From: an uncultured Bacilli bacterium
GTDB lineage: Bacteria > Bacillota_I > Bacilli_A > RF39 > UBA660
Assembly (NCBI GenBank): GCA_947629165.1
Contig: CANRCR010000001.1
Coordinates: forward strand, 150,246 to 214,245
DNA: 64,000 nucleotides
Direction: 5' to 3'
Shown: positions 42,827 through 52,024 of the stretch, in pieces
Numbering within the stretch: position 1 is the stretch's first letter
How the letters are laid out: each line of letters begins with the position of its first letter
Translations under genes and position numbers: made by a program
The notes under the pieces: generated by a model
Database searches by the model: none
Told to the model about the DNA's origin: nothing
The model's input: only the letters and a program-made list of their open reading frames with translations

Positions 42827-45088
42827 TTAGAAACGACCTCCTCCACCGCCGCCTCCGCCGAAGCCTCCGCCTCCAACGGAACCGCCACCAAATCCTCCAC
42901 CCGAAGAGTGCGAAGATGATGAAGATGATCCGGAATTACTATACGAAGTTTGAATGGCACGGGTAGTGGTTTTAGCTAATACTTGGGTCATATTTGAAGT
43001 AATTATATCGTTTAGCATACTCATGTAAACAATGTCTCCAATAACCGTGTCGTTCGTATTTCCGGTAGCGTTGTTTTGAATTTTTGCTAATTGTAAATTT
43101 AGGCGTTTTTGGACTTGTTTTGCGCAACCTAAAACGGTAGCGGTTACAAGGTATCTTTCCCATAAAGCAACTTCTGGTAACTCTTTTTCATCGAAACGAC
43201 CGAAGTCTTTAAGAAAATTTTTGTGTGCCTTCCACATGGTATAATGCCTTTTTCCATGAATCGTTCGGAATTTTTTGAATATCGTCCATAATACATTTAC
43301 CAATGTAAAGATGAAAGTAGCTAATCCGAGATAGGGGTTTTCATAAACTAAACTACACCGAAAAAAGAAAAGAAATATAATGGTTGAAAGAATGTAGCTT
43401 GCTATTTTATATCCTGTTCTACTTATATAAATATTTTGTTTTTTTCCTTCTTGGGTAGCCTCATATTCAAAATCGTTATAAGCTTCTAAAAATTCGAGCG
43501 CATTGCTATGTGTTTTACCAAAATTTTTAATTTGACTTAATTTAACGGTTTCTTTATTGGGACTAATAACATCAAATAGTAGGTCAAGCACTTTCCGTTC
43601 TGAAATGGATATCGGTTCTTTACTTTCTTGTTTTTGGAATATATAATCATCTAATTTACCATTCGGTTTACGAGTAAACGTAATCCATTTTTTTCGAATT
43701 AACTCGAGTATGATAGCCGAAAATGATTTGTTGGTCACTTTCTTTTTCATGACGTATTCGATTACGGCAGGACTATAATCTGCTGGGAAATCACGATAAT
43801 ATTTCTGATTAAAGTCACAAGGTAGTTTTAGATCGTATTGATAATAGAAATATATATGAAATAATAAAATTGCAATTATGGTAATTATAAAGTAAATCGA
43901 TGTCTCTACTCTTTTATTGTGATAGAACTCTTCTACAAAATTCGTTAATTCACCATAAATGGCCCGATACTGTTCTTTTTGCTCTCCTTCAAGTAAATGA
44001 TCAATTTGAATTTTTAAATCAGTTAAATTTTCTTTATAAGGTTCTTTTTTTACGAGTGTAATTTGCTTTTCAATTTCTTCAACTAATTTTACTTCGATTT
44101 TATCACGAGCTACTTTTAATCGACTTAATAACTCATCTTGTACTATACCAGGCTCTAGTTTCATAACTATTCTATAAGCTTGATTATAGTCAGCTAATTC
44201 AAGCGTATTTTCGACGTGTTCGGTATAATTTGTAGCTTCTTTTATTGCTCTTTGTCGTTCTTCTTCTCTTTTGGCATTTGCTTCGTCAGCGTAAGCTTGT
44301 TCTATTTCTAGAATTATATCTCTTCCTAGTACATTACTCTTTTTGGTAGCATTCGGTACTAAATTTTTATCGAACATCATTCGAATGGTAACCGGTTCAT
44401 AGGCATCTAAGTCATAAAATGTTGCTTTGGCCGAGGCTTCCTCTAAATTTCGATTAACCAATCCATTTAATGGTCCATGAAGCCATACCCGAAAATCCGG
44501 ATCTTGACTTGGAAGATGCACGACTGCTTGAAAATCAGTAATATCTTCTTCGTATTCATCCCCTAATAAATTCCAGTATAATTCGGCAACATCATCGTGT
44601 ACTACCACAACATCTTTTACTACATATTCCATATAAAATGCCGTGTTATATCGCGATGGATTGTAAATCATTAAATCGATTCCTTTATTATAAACTTCTT
44701 TTGTGTATACCCCATAGTCTCCTTTAGAGGCTTGCTCAACTAATTTATATTCTGGGCGATCAATTAAAAAAGAATCGAATGTAATATTATCTTTATTAGG
44801 AATATCTTTGATTTTTAAGTCGGTAAGCGATGATCCATCATAAATCGTACTATGATCAAAATCTTCTTTGGCTCCAGTAAAAGAGTTGGCATTTGTTCCT
44901 CTATAATTTATGGTTCTTGTTCGACCGTTATATTCTCCTTCTAAAACAGCAATCTCTTTTATTAGAATACTTCCATCCTCTTGAATCGTAATATCTTGAT
45001 AGAGTTTACTTGTTACATCGCTTGCTTGAACTGGAATTGGTAGAAGACATAAAAGAAATAACACTAATCCTATTTTAAATTTCTTCAT
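42827..45088 (-). CDS. DUF2207 membrane protein with Gly-rich C-terminus
   Basis: A 753-residue protein: signal peptide (LVLFLLCLLPIPVQA), an extracytoplasmic DUF2207 domain (about 25-250; VTSKLYQDITIQEDGSILIK), a helical segment, and membrane helices near 405-425 and 560-600. A cytoplasmic domain follows and the tail is Ser/Gly-rich, ending in GGGGFGGGGGGGGRF. DUF2207 proteins of this shape are typically found beside LemA, as here. The role is unknown, perhaps envelope maintenance. GGAGGA precedes the ATG. Confidence 0.85.
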   Translation of the reverse strand: MKKFKIGLVLFLLCLLPIPVQASDVTSKLYQDITIQEDGSILIKEIAVLEGEYNGRTRTINYRGTNANSFTGAKEDFDHSTIYDGSSLTDLKIKDIPNKDNITFDSFLIDRPEYKLVEQASKGDYGVYTKEVYNKGIDLMIYNPSRYNTAFYMEYVVKDVVVVHDDVAELYWNLLGDEYEEDITDFQAVVHLPSQDPDFRVWLHGPLNGLVNRNLEEASAKATFYDLDAYEPVTIRMMFDKNLVPNATKKSNVLGRDIILEIEQAYADEANAKREEERQRAIKEATNYTEHVENTLELADYNQAYRIVMKLEPGIVQDELLSRLKVARDKIEVKLVEEIEKQITLVKKEPYKENLTDLKIQIDHLLEGEQKEQYRAIYGELTNFVEEFYHNKRVETSIYFIITIIAILLFHIYFYYQYDLKLPCDFNQKYYRDFPADYSPAVIEYVMKKKVTNKSFSAIILELIRKKWITFTRKPNGKLDDYIFQKQESKEPISISERKVLDLLFDVISPNKETVKLSQIKNFGKTHSNALEFLEAYNDFEYEATQEGKKQNIYISRTGYKIASYILSTIIFLFFFRCSLVYENPYLGLATFIFTLVNVLWTIFKKFRTIHGKRHYTMWKAHKNFLKDFGRFDEKELPEVALWERYLVTATVLGCAKQVQKRLNLQLAKIQNNATGNTNDTVIGDIVYMSMLNDIITSNMTQVLAKTTTRAIQTSYSNSGSSSSSSHSSGGGFGGGSVGGGGFGGGGGGGGRF

Positions 45089-45095
45089 ATTTCCT

Positions 45096-45126
45096 CCAAA
45101 AAAAGCCCATCTTTGGGATAGGCTTA
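45096..45126 (-). terminator. Attenuator-like hairpin between lemA and the DUF2207 gene
   Basis: AAGCC and GGCTT pair around CCCA..TGGG, followed by a T run (45103-45125) just before the ribosome site of the DUF2207 gene. Confidence 0.5.
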
Positions 45127-45684
45127 TTCAAATGATACTTTTGGTACTTCTTTATCAGTTTCTTCAATTTCAAAAAAGGCTGCTTTCTTAAATCCAAATA
45201 TTTTTGCAACTATGTTTGATGGAAAGGTTTCTACCTTATTGTTATAACTTAATACGCCATCGTTATAGAACTGTCTTGCATAACTAATTTTTTCTTCAAT
45301 TTCGTTGATGTTACTCTGTAGACTTAAGAAGCTTTGATTTGCTTTTAAATCTGGATAACTTTCTGCTAAAGCAAATAATTTTGATAAGGCATTACTTACT
45401 ACTCCGGAAGCTTTCATGGTAGCTTCTGGTGTTTGAGCAACGACATAATTATTTCTTGCTTTAATTACATCTTCTAATGTTGCTGTTTCATGTTTGGCAT
45501 ATCCTTTTACCGTTTCAACTAAATTTGGTATCAAGTCAGCACGTCTTTTTAATTGAACATCAATTTGACTCCATTGATCATTTTTCTTGTTTCTTAAAAC
45601 CACTAGTCTGTTGTACATTACTGCAACCCAGGCAAATAAGGCTAGAACAATGACAACAAGGACTACTATTAACCATATTGGCAT
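45124..45684 (-). CDS. lemA: LemA family membrane protein
   Basis: A 186-residue protein: N-terminal membrane helix (IWLIVVLVVIVLALFAWVAVMY), then a helical-bundle domain with KKNDQWSQIDVQLKRRADLIP and NLVETVKGYAKHE, the LemA signature, and FNNVQ-like VLSYNNKVETFPSNIVAKIFGF. Cotranscribed with the DUF2207 gene. Confidence 0.93.
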   Translation of the reverse strand: MPIWLIVVLVVIVLALFAWVAVMYNRLVVLRNKKNDQWSQIDVQLKRRADLIPNLVETVKGYAKHETATLEDVIKARNNYVVAQTPEATMKASGVVSNALSKLFALAESYPDLKANQSFLSLQSNINEIEEKISYARQFYNDGVLSYNNKVETFPSNIVAKIFGFKKAAFFEIEETDKEVPKVSFE

Positions 45685-45795
45685 TTTTTTATTCCTCCTC
45701 TATATTTTAAGTATACACTAAAAATTAAGATTTTAAAATAAAAATCGTATATATTTTACGGTATGTTACACAATAGTAAAGAAAGGATGATTGAA

Positions 45796-46017
45796 ATGGA
45801 TATCAGTATTCGCGATCATATTATAAATAATTTTGAAGGAGATGACAAAAATACTTTACGTCAAGCCATTGAAGAAAGTATTAAAGAAAACGATGAAATT
45901 ACACTTCCAGGAATGGGTGTCTTCTTCGAATTAATTTGGGAAGACGCCGATGATTCATTAAAGGATACGTTACTCGATTTACTTGAAAAAAGAGTTACAA
46001 AAAAAGAAAGCAATTAA
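45796..46017 (+). CDS. sspI: Small acid-soluble spore protein SspI
   Basis: A 73-residue protein matching the SspI family: MDISIRDHIINNFEGDD, then LRQAIEESIKENDEITLPGM with GVFFELIWEDADDSLKDTLL. SspI is a minor forespore SASP. ATG 45796 is chosen because it restores the family N-terminus and lies behind AAAGGATG; the longer reading adds eleven residues. A single + strand gene among - strand neighbours, as often for forespore genes. Confidence 0.85.
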   Translation: MDISIRDHIINNFEGDDKNTLRQAIEESIKENDEITLPGMGVFFELIWEDADDSLKDTLLDLLEKRVTKKESN

Positions 46018-46029
46018 AGCTTTCTTTTA
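46001..46029. terminator. Bidirectional terminator between sspI and pheT
   Basis: Stem AAAAGAAAGC (46002-46011) and GCTTTCTTTT (46019-46028), loop 7 bases. Confidence 0.8.
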
Positions 46030-48417
46030 TTTGTCTCTTAATTCTCCATGATGTTCTTTGGTTACTTTTTCGATAATTTTATTAAATATTTCCATTACTT
46101 CATCTTCGGTTAAAGTTCGGTTATTATCCATGAAAGTAAGATTGAAGGCAATCGATTTCTTCCCTTCTTCGATATTTTCTCCTTGATATACATCGAAAAC
46201 GTCGATATGTTGAAGTAATCTTCCACCCGCTTTTTGAATTGTTGCAAGGACTTCTTGGGCGATTATAGATTCATCGAAAGCAAAAGCAACATCTTTACTA
46301 ATACTTGGATATTTTGATATTTCTTTGTCTTTAATTGGTCGAATCTCGATATCATAAATTTTCGATAAGTCGATTTCAAATACATAAATTGGTGTTTTCG
46401 AAATACTTGGATGAATCATTCCAATCGTTCCGATCGGATTTCGATCTACTTTGATTAAGGCACTTTGATATGGATGATATTCTTTCGGTAAGTCCCCCAC
46501 TTCAAATTGATACCGGTTCGTAAGACCTAAATAATTTAAAAGATTCTCGACAATTCCTTTAACGTAGTAAAAATCTACATTTATCGTTTGGTGTAACCAA
46601 CGGTTATTAGTTGCTACTCCCGTTAATAAACCAGCTAAAACAGGTTTTTCAACGACTTTTCCATCTTCGAGATAGTAAACTTTACTAATTTCATGAATTT
46701 GGATGTCGGTTACTTTTCTCGATAAATTATAACTTGCTACTTGATAAAGCGATGGTATTAAACTGTAACGAAGATATTTTTTATCTTCTAACATCGGATC
46801 AAGTAATTCGATTGGCATAAATTTGTCATTGGTAAATTCGTTCAAATGTTCTTTACTTGTTAAGGTATAGGTCCATACCTGATTGAGTCCGAGCGATAAT
46901 AGTCGGTGTCTTATTTGTTTTTCTTTTTCGTAATTTTTTTCGTATTTTCCAGGTTTTCCTGTTCCGACCGGTAAAGTTCCTTGGACATTATCGATTCCAT
47001 GAATTCGTCCAACTTCTTCGATTAAGTCTTCGGGAATATGGATATCGATACGACGGGATGGAACCGTTACTTGGAATACTCCTTTTGTTTCTTTAAATGC
47101 AAAGTCTAAGCGACGAAATACATCACTTATTTCTTTATTCGTTAGTTCCATTCCTAACACGTTATTAATTTTCTTTTGGGTAATCTCAATAGTAGTATCT
47201 TCTCGATTGCTTTTATCGTGTACTTGCATTCCTTTAACGACTTCGCCATCGGCAAGGGTTTCGAGTAATTGACAAGCGCGATCGATCGCATAGTATGTGC
47301 GGTTTGGATCGAGTCCTTTTTCAAAACGATTACTTGCTTCACTTCGAAGGATTCTTTTGGAAGTAAGACGGATATTGACGGGATTAAAAATAGCACTTTC
47401 GATAACGATATCTTTTGTATCTTGTTCTACTTCGGAATTAAGGCCACCCATTACGCCGGCTAAGGCAACGGCATGTTCCCGGTTGGCAATCACGATATCT
47501 TTATTACTTAAAATACGTTCTTGTTTATCGAGTGTTGTTATATGTTCGTTATCTTCGGCCATTCGAATAATTATTTCATTCCCTAATGTTTTATAATCGA
47601 AGAAATGAAGTGGTTGACCCGTTTCTAACATGACGTAGTTCGATATATCGACTACATTGTTAATCGGACGAATTCCACTTGCCATAAGGCGTGCTTTTAA
47701 CCAACGAGGACTTTCTTTAATCGTTACATTTTTTACCATCCGAGCTAAATAAAGTGGACAGTTCTCCGTCTGTACATTTACTTTAACGTAGTTTTTAATA
47801 TCATCGATTTCTTTTTTGATAGCATCCTCTTTTAAAGTTACTTTCTCATCGAGAATCGCTCCTACTTCGTAAGCCATTCCGATAATACTTAAAAGGTCTC
47901 CCCGATTACTCGTAAGTTCAAAATCGATCGATGTATCATCAAAACCTAAATACTTTAGTGGTTCGTCTCCTACTTCGGCATCCTCGGGTAGTACATGGAT
48001 TCCTGTTTTATCTTCTTCACTTTGATATTTACTTTCGATGCCAAGTTCACCTAAAGAACAAATCATTCCGTTTGATTCTTGTCCGCGAATGACACTTTTT
48101 TTAATTTCAATACCCCCTGGTAACGTTGCTCCTGGTAAAGCGACAATTACTTTTTGCCCTTTGGCAACATTCGGTGCCCCACATACGATTTGATTTACTT
48201 CTCCTTTTTTGATTTCTACTTGGCAAACGTGTAGGTGATCGGAATCTGGATGATCGATGCAAGACGTTACATAACCGATGGTAAGATTGGTAGCACTCGA
48301 TAATGGGGTAATACTATCGTATTCGTTCCCTACTCCGGTCATCTTTTCGGCTAACTCTTCGTTTGATATTCCGTGCGTATTGACATAATCATCTAAAAAT
48401 TTTCTACTAAGTTTCAT
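46027..48417 (-). CDS. pheT: Phenylalanyl-tRNA synthetase beta subunit
   Basis: A 796-residue full-length beta subunit. N-terminal tRNA-binding (EMAP-like) domain with CIDHPDSDHLHVCQV and IVCGAPNVAKGQKV, B3/B4 editing domain, B5 and the C-terminal anticodon-binding FDX domain (SKYPSISKDVAFAF). The start shares a base with the pheS stop (TAATG). Confidence 0.97.
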   Translation of the reverse strand: MKLSRKFLDDYVNTHGISNEELAEKMTGVGNEYDSITPLSSATNLTIGYVTSCIDHPDSDHLHVCQVEIKKGEVNQIVCGAPNVAKGQKVIVALPGATLPGGIEIKKSVIRGQESNGMICSLGELGIESKYQSEEDKTGIHVLPEDAEVGDEPLKYLGFDDTSIDFELTSNRGDLLSIIGMAYEVGAILDEKVTLKEDAIKKEIDDIKNYVKVNVQTENCPLYLARMVKNVTIKESPRWLKARLMASGIRPINNVVDISNYVMLETGQPLHFFDYKTLGNEIIIRMAEDNEHITTLDKQERILSNKDIVIANREHAVALAGVMGGLNSEVEQDTKDIVIESAIFNPVNIRLTSKRILRSEASNRFEKGLDPNRTYYAIDRACQLLETLADGEVVKGMQVHDKSNREDTTIEITQKKINNVLGMELTNKEISDVFRRLDFAFKETKGVFQVTVPSRRIDIHIPEDLIEEVGRIHGIDNVQGTLPVGTGKPGKYEKNYEKEKQIRHRLLSLGLNQVWTYTLTSKEHLNEFTNDKFMPIELLDPMLEDKKYLRYSLIPSLYQVASYNLSRKVTDIQIHEISKVYYLEDGKVVEKPVLAGLLTGVATNNRWLHQTINVDFYYVKGIVENLLNYLGLTNRYQFEVGDLPKEYHPYQSALIKVDRNPIGTIGMIHPSISKTPIYVFEIDLSKIYDIEIRPIKDKEISKYPSISKDVAFAFDESIIAQEVLATIQKAGGRLLQHIDVFDVYQGENIEEGKKSIAFNLTFMDNNRTLTEDEVMEIFNKIIEKVTKEHHGELRDK

Positions 48418-49463
48418 TATTTGTCACCTTCCATTCGGTTATAATTTTTTAGGAAGCGTAAATCGTTGGTATAGAAATCGCGAATATCGGTGATACCATA
48501 GCGGAGCATGGCTACTCTTTCGATTCCTAATCCAAAAGCAAATCCAGTATATTTTTCAGGATCATAACCACAGTCTCTCAATACGTTCGGATGAACCATT
48601 CCACTTCCTAATATTTCAATCCAACCGGTTCCTTTACAAATGTTGCATCCTTTTCCACCACATTTAAAACAAGATACATCTACTTCGTAACTTGGTTCTG
48701 TAAATGGGAAGAAGCTTGGTCGGAACCGTACTTTTCGTTCTTCACCAAACATTTTCTTAGCAAATACTTCTAATGTTCCTTTTAAATCGGCAAGCGAGAT
48801 ATTTTCTCCTACTACTAAACCTTCGATTTGGTTAAATTGATGTGAATGGGTCGCGTCATCGTCGTCTCTTCGATACACTTTTCCTGGACAAATAATCCGT
48901 AATGGCGCTTTATCTTCAGTTTTTAACATCGTTCTTGCTTGAACCGGAGATGTTTGACTACGTAGTAATAATTCTTCGGTAATATAGAAGGTATCTTGAG
49001 CGTCCCGTGCCGGATGATTTTTAGGAACATTTAAGAGTTGGAAGTTATGCAAATCATCTTCTACTTCCGGTCCAGAAACGACATCGTATCCCATCGAAAT
49101 AAATAAATCTTCAACTTCTTCGGTTATTCTTGTTAAAGGATGTACTCCTCCGACTGGAATCGTAGTCGCAGGAAGGGTCGGATCAATTTTATCTTTCTTT
49201 AAACGAGCTTCGAGTTCTTTTTCTTTTAATGTTTCGATTAATTGATTAATTTTTTCCGTTACTTCATTTTTTAATTCGTTGGATGCTTTTCCTAACGCCT
49301 TTTTCTCTTCTACCGATTTATTTCCCATATCTTTTGTTAAATCGGTAATAAGTCCTTTTTTACCGAGGTATTTTACTCTTAAATCGTTAGCCTCGGCCAT
49401 TGTTTGAACTTGATCGAGATCTTTTTTTAACGTATCTCGAATTTTTTTCATTTCTTCATTCAT
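48417..49463 (-). CDS. pheS: Phenylalanyl-tRNA synthetase alpha subunit
   Basis: A 348-residue catalytic subunit of the alpha2-beta2 enzyme. N-terminal coiled coil, then class II motifs: motif 1 region [18 protein letters not shown], motif 2 region [21 protein letters not shown], motif 3 [17 protein letters not shown]. The usual [17 protein letters not shown] zinc-like segment is present. ATG 49463 has AAAGGAGG upstream; the longer reading extends into the T-box terminator. Confidence 0.97.
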   Translation of the reverse strand: MNEEMKKIRDTLKKDLDQVQTMAEANDLRVKYLGKKGLITDLTKDMGNKSVEEKKALGKASNELKNEVTEKINQLIETLKEKELEARLKKDKIDPTLPATTIPVGGVHPLTRITEEVEDLFISMGYDVVSGPEVEDDLHNFQLLNVPKNHPARDAQDTFYITEELLLRSQTSPVQARTMLKTEDKAPLRIICPGKVYRRDDDDATHSHQFNQIEGLVVGENISLADLKGTLEVFAKKMFGEERKVRFRPSFFPFTEPSYEVDVSCFKCGGKGCNICKGTGWIEILGSGMVHPNVLRDCGYDPEKYTGFAFGLGIERVAMLRYGITDIRDFYTNDLRFLKNYNRMEGDK

Positions 49464-49484
49464 TTGGTTTCCTCCTTTAGTAAA

Positions 49485-49724
49485 GAAAAAACCGCCAAAA
49501 TATCTCAAGGACGAAATATTTCCGCGGTACCACCTTTTCTTTATAGTATCTACTATACACTCTTCTTTTTAACGCAAAGTTTACGCTTAAGGTTTTGCCT
49601 TAAGAACTCCGAAGACGAATTCCTTATTCCTTTTTCTCATCTTTTTTTTCACCCTAGAAAAGACTCTCTTTTAGGAAGTAAATAAGTACTACTTCTTCAT
49701 CACTGCTTTTTTATGAACGAGTTC
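49485..49724 (-). promoter_or_regulatory. T-box riboswitch of pheST
   Basis: The T-box core GGTGGTACCGCGG lies on the - strand at 49534-49522. Just downstream, ACCGC..GAAATATTTC pairs with GATATTTT..GCGGT and is followed by T6, the terminator that competes with the antiterminator. Upstream are GATGAAGAAGTAGTA and AGAGAGTC, typical of stem I. A candidate Phe specifier TTC lies near 49617-49622, followed by CTTCGGAGT. Uncharged tRNA-Phe should promote readthrough into pheS. Confidence 0.9.
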
Positions 49725-49753
49725 ATTATATCATAAAGATTTTTTTTTGTATA
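49725..49753 (-). promoter_or_regulatory. Promoter of the pheST leader
   Basis: Extended -10 TGATATAAT (TATAAT at 49730-49725) with a weak -35 TATACA 17 bases upstream. Confidence 0.55.
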
Positions 49754-49775
49754 TCTTTTTTCAAAAAAATCCTTT

Positions 49776-51986
49776 TTATTTCCTATGCAAAGGCTTTTTA
49801 ATAAGAACTTCTCCATTATCACTTTGAATTATAATATCCCAATTGGTATCGAAGTAAGTATCTTCAAATTGAGGGCTATTTTCATTTCGGTAATGATTCT
49901 TTGGTATTACGTATTGAATCATTTTTTGTGATAAATTCCGTTGTATTATCCAAGATGGAGTAAATGGCAATGGATGCGATTTCGGTTTATCTACTGATTG
50001 CTTCATCCGACTCGGAATGTTTAACGAATAGATAAATTGTTTACTATCTGGTGTCATATCGAGAGTAATTTCTTCTTGCGCGAATTTTAAATATTTTTTT
50101 AATTCTTCGGTAGTTATTTGTTCCTCTTCTAGGACTTCTTTTAAGGTTTTTCCATCGAGGGACGCTATTAATTTATTTTGAAATTCATTTTGATTACTTC
50201 TTGCAGCGTTTTCAATTGTTATCATAAATTCATCTATTACTTCTTCAAAACGCGTACTTTCAAGTGTTTGGGCATCCGTCACCAGTTGGACGAAGGCTTT
50301 TCCATATCCTAGATTGATAGCCATTCTTAACTGTTCGATGGCATATCGATATTTGTTTGGATCTTTCAATAACTCTTCGTTACAATATACTCCACGGTAA
50401 GCCTTTTGAAAAGGTCTTTTTTGCGCAATAAATTCTTCGAAATCGATTACGATTTGTTCGTATAGATTATCTTCATCGATAAGCTCTTTTCGAGTTAAAA
50501 TTTGAACGATGGGTCCGGCGTCGGAGGCAATCATTTTATCTAAATTTGAAACGATATTTAAAACATTTTCTCGTGTTTTCGGTCGTTTTAATAAATCCGT
50601 ATTCATGGCAACCGACGCGATTTCTTTTCTTAAAAATTCTTTTTCTTCTTGGCACTCTTCCATTCGATTTAAGGCATCTACCCAAAGCGCATGTTCATTT
50701 CTTAATTCTTTTGCAAGTGCCATCGGAACGAAAGAAGATTCAAAATCTTTACGATAAATTCCTTTTGCAACGAGCAAACTTGGTCGTTTAACGATTTCTT
50801 TCATCTCTTCGATCGTTAATGGAGAATCATTTCCAAACAATTCAACAAAACCTTTTATACGATATTTTGAATATTTTATTAATAGGTCGGCAACTTGATC
50901 TGCTACCGCTTTATTTTCTTCTTTAGCTAAGACTTCATTTTCAAAAATAGAGCGAATTCCCGGCGCTTGACTAGTTTTGGCTTCGCAATCGTATAAAATA
51001 TAGAACAATAAAAATTCGAATTGTCTCGGTTCTCGAATCGCCCATGTTTTCTTTAGTACTGTTTCCCAATCATAACAATCGATGGTATCCTTCATAAAAT
51101 CGTATCGAAAATATTGAAAGGTATCCATAATTTTTTCTTTAAATAAAGCACTTTGTACAGGACGATTTTGAAAATAAGTGGAATGAAGTAAGGATTCCAT
51201 TTTATTTTTAGTTTCTTTATACTGATTTATAATGCGCTCGATATTATTTTCTTTCTTTAAACCGATTTGTTCTAGTAAAAAGCATTTTTCTTTTTCTGAT
51301 AAGTCCTTATTTAAAAGTATAGGAATCCATTTATTTAATTGTTTTGAATCGATGGGAGCATAAGTCATTTGCATTTTGGTTAAATAGTCCCATAATTTTG
51401 GTTGTGCTAATATAATAGGATTTAAAACGAAATTGATAAGCGTTCCTTGATATTCAGTTCTAGGACTATTCGCAATATACTTGGCATATTGTAATACTTT
51501 TTTAAAATCTATTTTAGAATTGGTATCTTTACCGATATCAAGAACAGGTCTTGTAAAAAATTGTTTTTTTTCTAGTTCTTGTAAAGTGGTACTCTTTTGG
51601 ATACAATCGATATCATTTATTATTTGTTCTAAGTCGTTGAGATGGTCCTTTCCCATCATTAAGTTCCATAAATCTTCAGTATCTTCCATCGATACTTGAG
51701 ATAAAGTATGAAACAAAATATTAATTTCTCTTTCAGAACAACTTGCTAATTTCATTTGTTGTTCGGGAGTAACCTTTATATTTACAGGAAGTTTTTCAAA
51801 ATAATCTAATATCGTTGGATTCGTCACAATAGCCCTTCTCATTTCTTTTGTTAAAACATTAAAATGATTTTCGATGGTAAAGATTTCCTGAGCGGATAGT
51901 GACAATATTTTTTGCAATTCGTCCGGACTCAATATTTCCTCTTTTTCTATTCGATTTAAGATTCGTAATAATTGCTCTTTTTTCAT
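49776..51986 (-). CDS. Large helical-repeat protein A, unknown
   Basis: A 736-residue, probably cytoplasmic, almost entirely helical protein. Short repeated motifs with NP or RP followed by hydrophobic residues recur (TNPTILDYFEKL, LNPIILAQPKLWDYL, KRPSLLVAKGIY, LKDPNKYRYAI), suggesting degenerate alpha-helical repeats. No known domain was recognised. It opens like the 602-residue protein upstream (MKKEQLLRILNRIEKEE versus MNKGLLIQILKSLPENK), so the two may be old duplicates. Last of a three-gene - strand run. Confidence 0.7.
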   Translation of the reverse strand: MKKEQLLRILNRIEKEEILSPDELQKILSLSAQEIFTIENHFNVLTKEMRRAIVTNPTILDYFEKLPVNIKVTPEQQMKLASCSEREINILFHTLSQVSMEDTEDLWNLMMGKDHLNDLEQIINDIDCIQKSTTLQELEKKQFFTRPVLDIGKDTNSKIDFKKVLQYAKYIANSPRTEYQGTLINFVLNPIILAQPKLWDYLTKMQMTYAPIDSKQLNKWIPILLNKDLSEKEKCFLLEQIGLKKENNIERIINQYKETKNKMESLLHSTYFQNRPVQSALFKEKIMDTFQYFRYDFMKDTIDCYDWETVLKKTWAIREPRQFEFLLFYILYDCEAKTSQAPGIRSIFENEVLAKEENKAVADQVADLLIKYSKYRIKGFVELFGNDSPLTIEEMKEIVKRPSLLVAKGIYRKDFESSFVPMALAKELRNEHALWVDALNRMEECQEEKEFLRKEIASVAMNTDLLKRPKTRENVLNIVSNLDKMIASDAGPIVQILTRKELIDEDNLYEQIVIDFEEFIAQKRPFQKAYRGVYCNEELLKDPNKYRYAIEQLRMAINLGYGKAFVQLVTDAQTLESTRFEEVIDEFMITIENAARSNQNEFQNKLIASLDGKTLKEVLEEEQITTEELKKYLKFAQEEITLDMTPDSKQFIYSLNIPSRMKQSVDKPKSHPLPFTPSWIIQRNLSQKMIQYVIPKNHYRNENSPQFEDTYFDTNWDIIIQSDNGEVLIKKPLHRK

Positions 51987-52024
51987 AACGCATTCTCCTT
52001 TAATACTTCTTCCGAAGAATAAAC

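Noticed and set aside
49714..49727. ATGAACGAGTTCAT palindrome near the pheS leader start as an SOS box
   Set aside because: The half-sites GAAC and GTTC are separated by 2 bases, not the 4 needed for a LexA/DinR box.
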